Shown here piece after piece: positions 63,433 through 64,000 of a DNA stretch of 64,000 nucleotides. Position numbers and translations under genes: made by a program. The DNA comes from JAZKFT01 sp965246935. GTDB lineage: Bacteria; Bacteroidota; Bacteroidia; Chitinophagales; Chitinophagaceae. A model generated the notes under the pieces. It was not told the DNA's origin and did not search any database. It was given only the letters and a program-made list of their open reading frames with translations. The stretch is taken from the NCBI GenBank assembly GCA_965246935.1, contig CBDFGC010000037.1, forward strand, positions 372,001 through 436,000, given 5' to 3'. Each line of letters opens with the position of its first letter. Positions within the stretch are counted from its first letter, which is position 1.

Positions 63433-64000
63433 ATGACCGAAGAAAAAAGCCTTCATTTTTTAGAAGAAATTGTTGAAGCCGATCTGGAAAGCGGCAAACA
63501 TACCAGTGTGCTTACCCGTTTTCCGCCGGAGCCAAACGGCTATCTGCACATTGGCCATGCCAAAAGCATTTGTCTCAATTTTGGATTAGCCAAAAGATAT
63601 GGTGGTAAAACCAATCTGCGCTTTGATGATACCAACCCTACGAAAGAAGAAGTAGAATACGTAGATAGCATAAAGGAAGATGTGCAATGGCTGGGCTTTG
63701 AATGGGCGAATGAATTATATGCTTCCGATTATTTTGAAACGTTGTACCAGTATGCCGTTCGATTGATTGAAAAAGAATTGGCGTATGTAGATGATTCCAC
63801 GCCAAATGAAATTGCGGTACAAAAAGGTTCGCCAACGCTACCAGGTAGTCCAGGCCCTTACCGTAGCAGAAACGTGCAGGAAAACTTGGAACTGTTTGCA
63901 GCTATGAGGGCGGGCATGTACCCGGATGGAGAAAAAGTGCTTCGGGCAAAAGGGGATTTAGCATCGCCCAATATGCACATGCGTGATCCGATCATTTACC
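63433..64000 (+). CDS. glnS: Glutamine--tRNA ligase, 5' part only
   Basis: 189 complete codons up to the window edge, no stop. Class I synthetase N-terminus with FPPEPNGYLHIGHAKSICLN (HIGH motif, about residues 32-51), NLRFDDTNPTKE and PYRSRN (about 150-155). The E/P-rich N-terminal start MTEEKSLHFLEEIVEADL is that of GlnS rather than GltX. The KMSKS loop lies outside the window. Confidence 0.94.
   Translation, partial: MTEEKSLHFLEEIVEADLESGKHTSVLTRFPPEPNGYLHIGHAKSICLNFGLAKRYGGKTNLRFDDTNPTKEEVEYVDSIKEDVQWLGFEWANELYASDYFETLYQYAVRLIEKELAYVDDSTPNEIAVQKGSPTLPGSPGPYRSRNVQENLELFAAMRAGMYPDGEKVLRAKGDLASPNMHMRDPIIY

Noticed and set aside
1..64000. tRNA, rRNA and CRISPR loci
   Set aside because: Looked for TTCGA/TTCAA arms with CCA-type acceptor stems and for regular repeat-spacer arrays in the gaps; none was convincing.

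Overview
The window looks like a piece of a Bacteroidota chromosome, most probably Chitinophagales/Chitinophagaceae. The evidence is family content (GLPGLI protein, type IX sorting tail on an M36 peptidase, CarboxypepD_reg plus beta-barrel outer-membrane protein, DUF6934, PadR-PspC pair, a complete GDP-heptose gene set), weak Shine-Dalgarno signals, and promoters of the Bacteroidota form TTTG-N19..21-TAnnTTTG. Genus-level placement is inference. No rRNA, tRNA or CRISPR array was seen.

Layout. 1-6 kb: a 5'-truncated subtilase with a ricin-type lectin tail, PPK2, a YdeI-like protein, an M28 peptidase and a 2-oxoglutarate oxygenase. 6-9 kb: padR-pspC operon with a palindromic operator over its promoter, then a cupin and OsmC. 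10-12.4 kb: a metal module (MerC-like protein, Sco1/SenC, Fur/Zur-type regulator) with a perfect 17-bp palindrome inside the merC promoter, and a phytanoyl-CoA dioxygenase relative. 12.4-14.3 kb: REP-like repeats, a GLPGLI protein and an apparently ORF-less group II intron of about 710 nt. 14.6-21 kb: outer-membrane protein, glycogen branching enzyme, TPR protein. 21-23.5 kb: mobile and decayed DNA, with an IS110-family element that has a candidate two-loop bridge RNA, two zeta-toxin-like remnants, a small antitoxin-like gene and two REPIN-like inverted hairpin pairs. 23.5-28 kb: hddA-gmhA-hddC-gmhB, a full GDP-D-glycero-D-manno-heptose pathway, followed by a hypothetical secreted protein. 28-33.7 kb: S4 protein, small lipoprotein, trmD, hpt, a VWA protein and two hypotheticals. 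33.8-37 kb: a broken VIT/CCC1 fragment, REP cluster, S41 peptidase, small membrane protein. 37-46 kb: M36 peptidase and a starch locus (GH13 amylase and MFS sugar transporter), which carries the scar of a tandem duplication followed by deletion. 46-55 kb: yidC, a GLPGLI/DUF4412-like protein, a broken LuxR-type response regulator, TPR protein, M16 peptidase. 55-64 kb: PfkB kinase, SGNH hydrolase, prolyl oligopeptidase, two very small proteins, rpsP, ffh, an overlapping pair ending in DUF6934, and the 5' part of glnS.

Genes that appear to act together: padR with pspC (autoregulated envelope stress), merC/sco1/fur (metal homeostasis), the four heptose genes (surface glycan precursor), MFS plus amylase (oligosaccharide uptake and hydrolysis, start and stop codons overlapping). 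Between genes a recurring structure is seen: imperfect inverted repeats made of short word-like units (for example variants of AACTTTGAAC, GTCAACAGTC, AATCGTCAATCG, CTCAATAACTC). Each locus has its own word family, and the two arms usually bracket 40-200 nt. These, the candidate bridge RNA, the ORF-less intron and the duplication scar are the most unusual contents.
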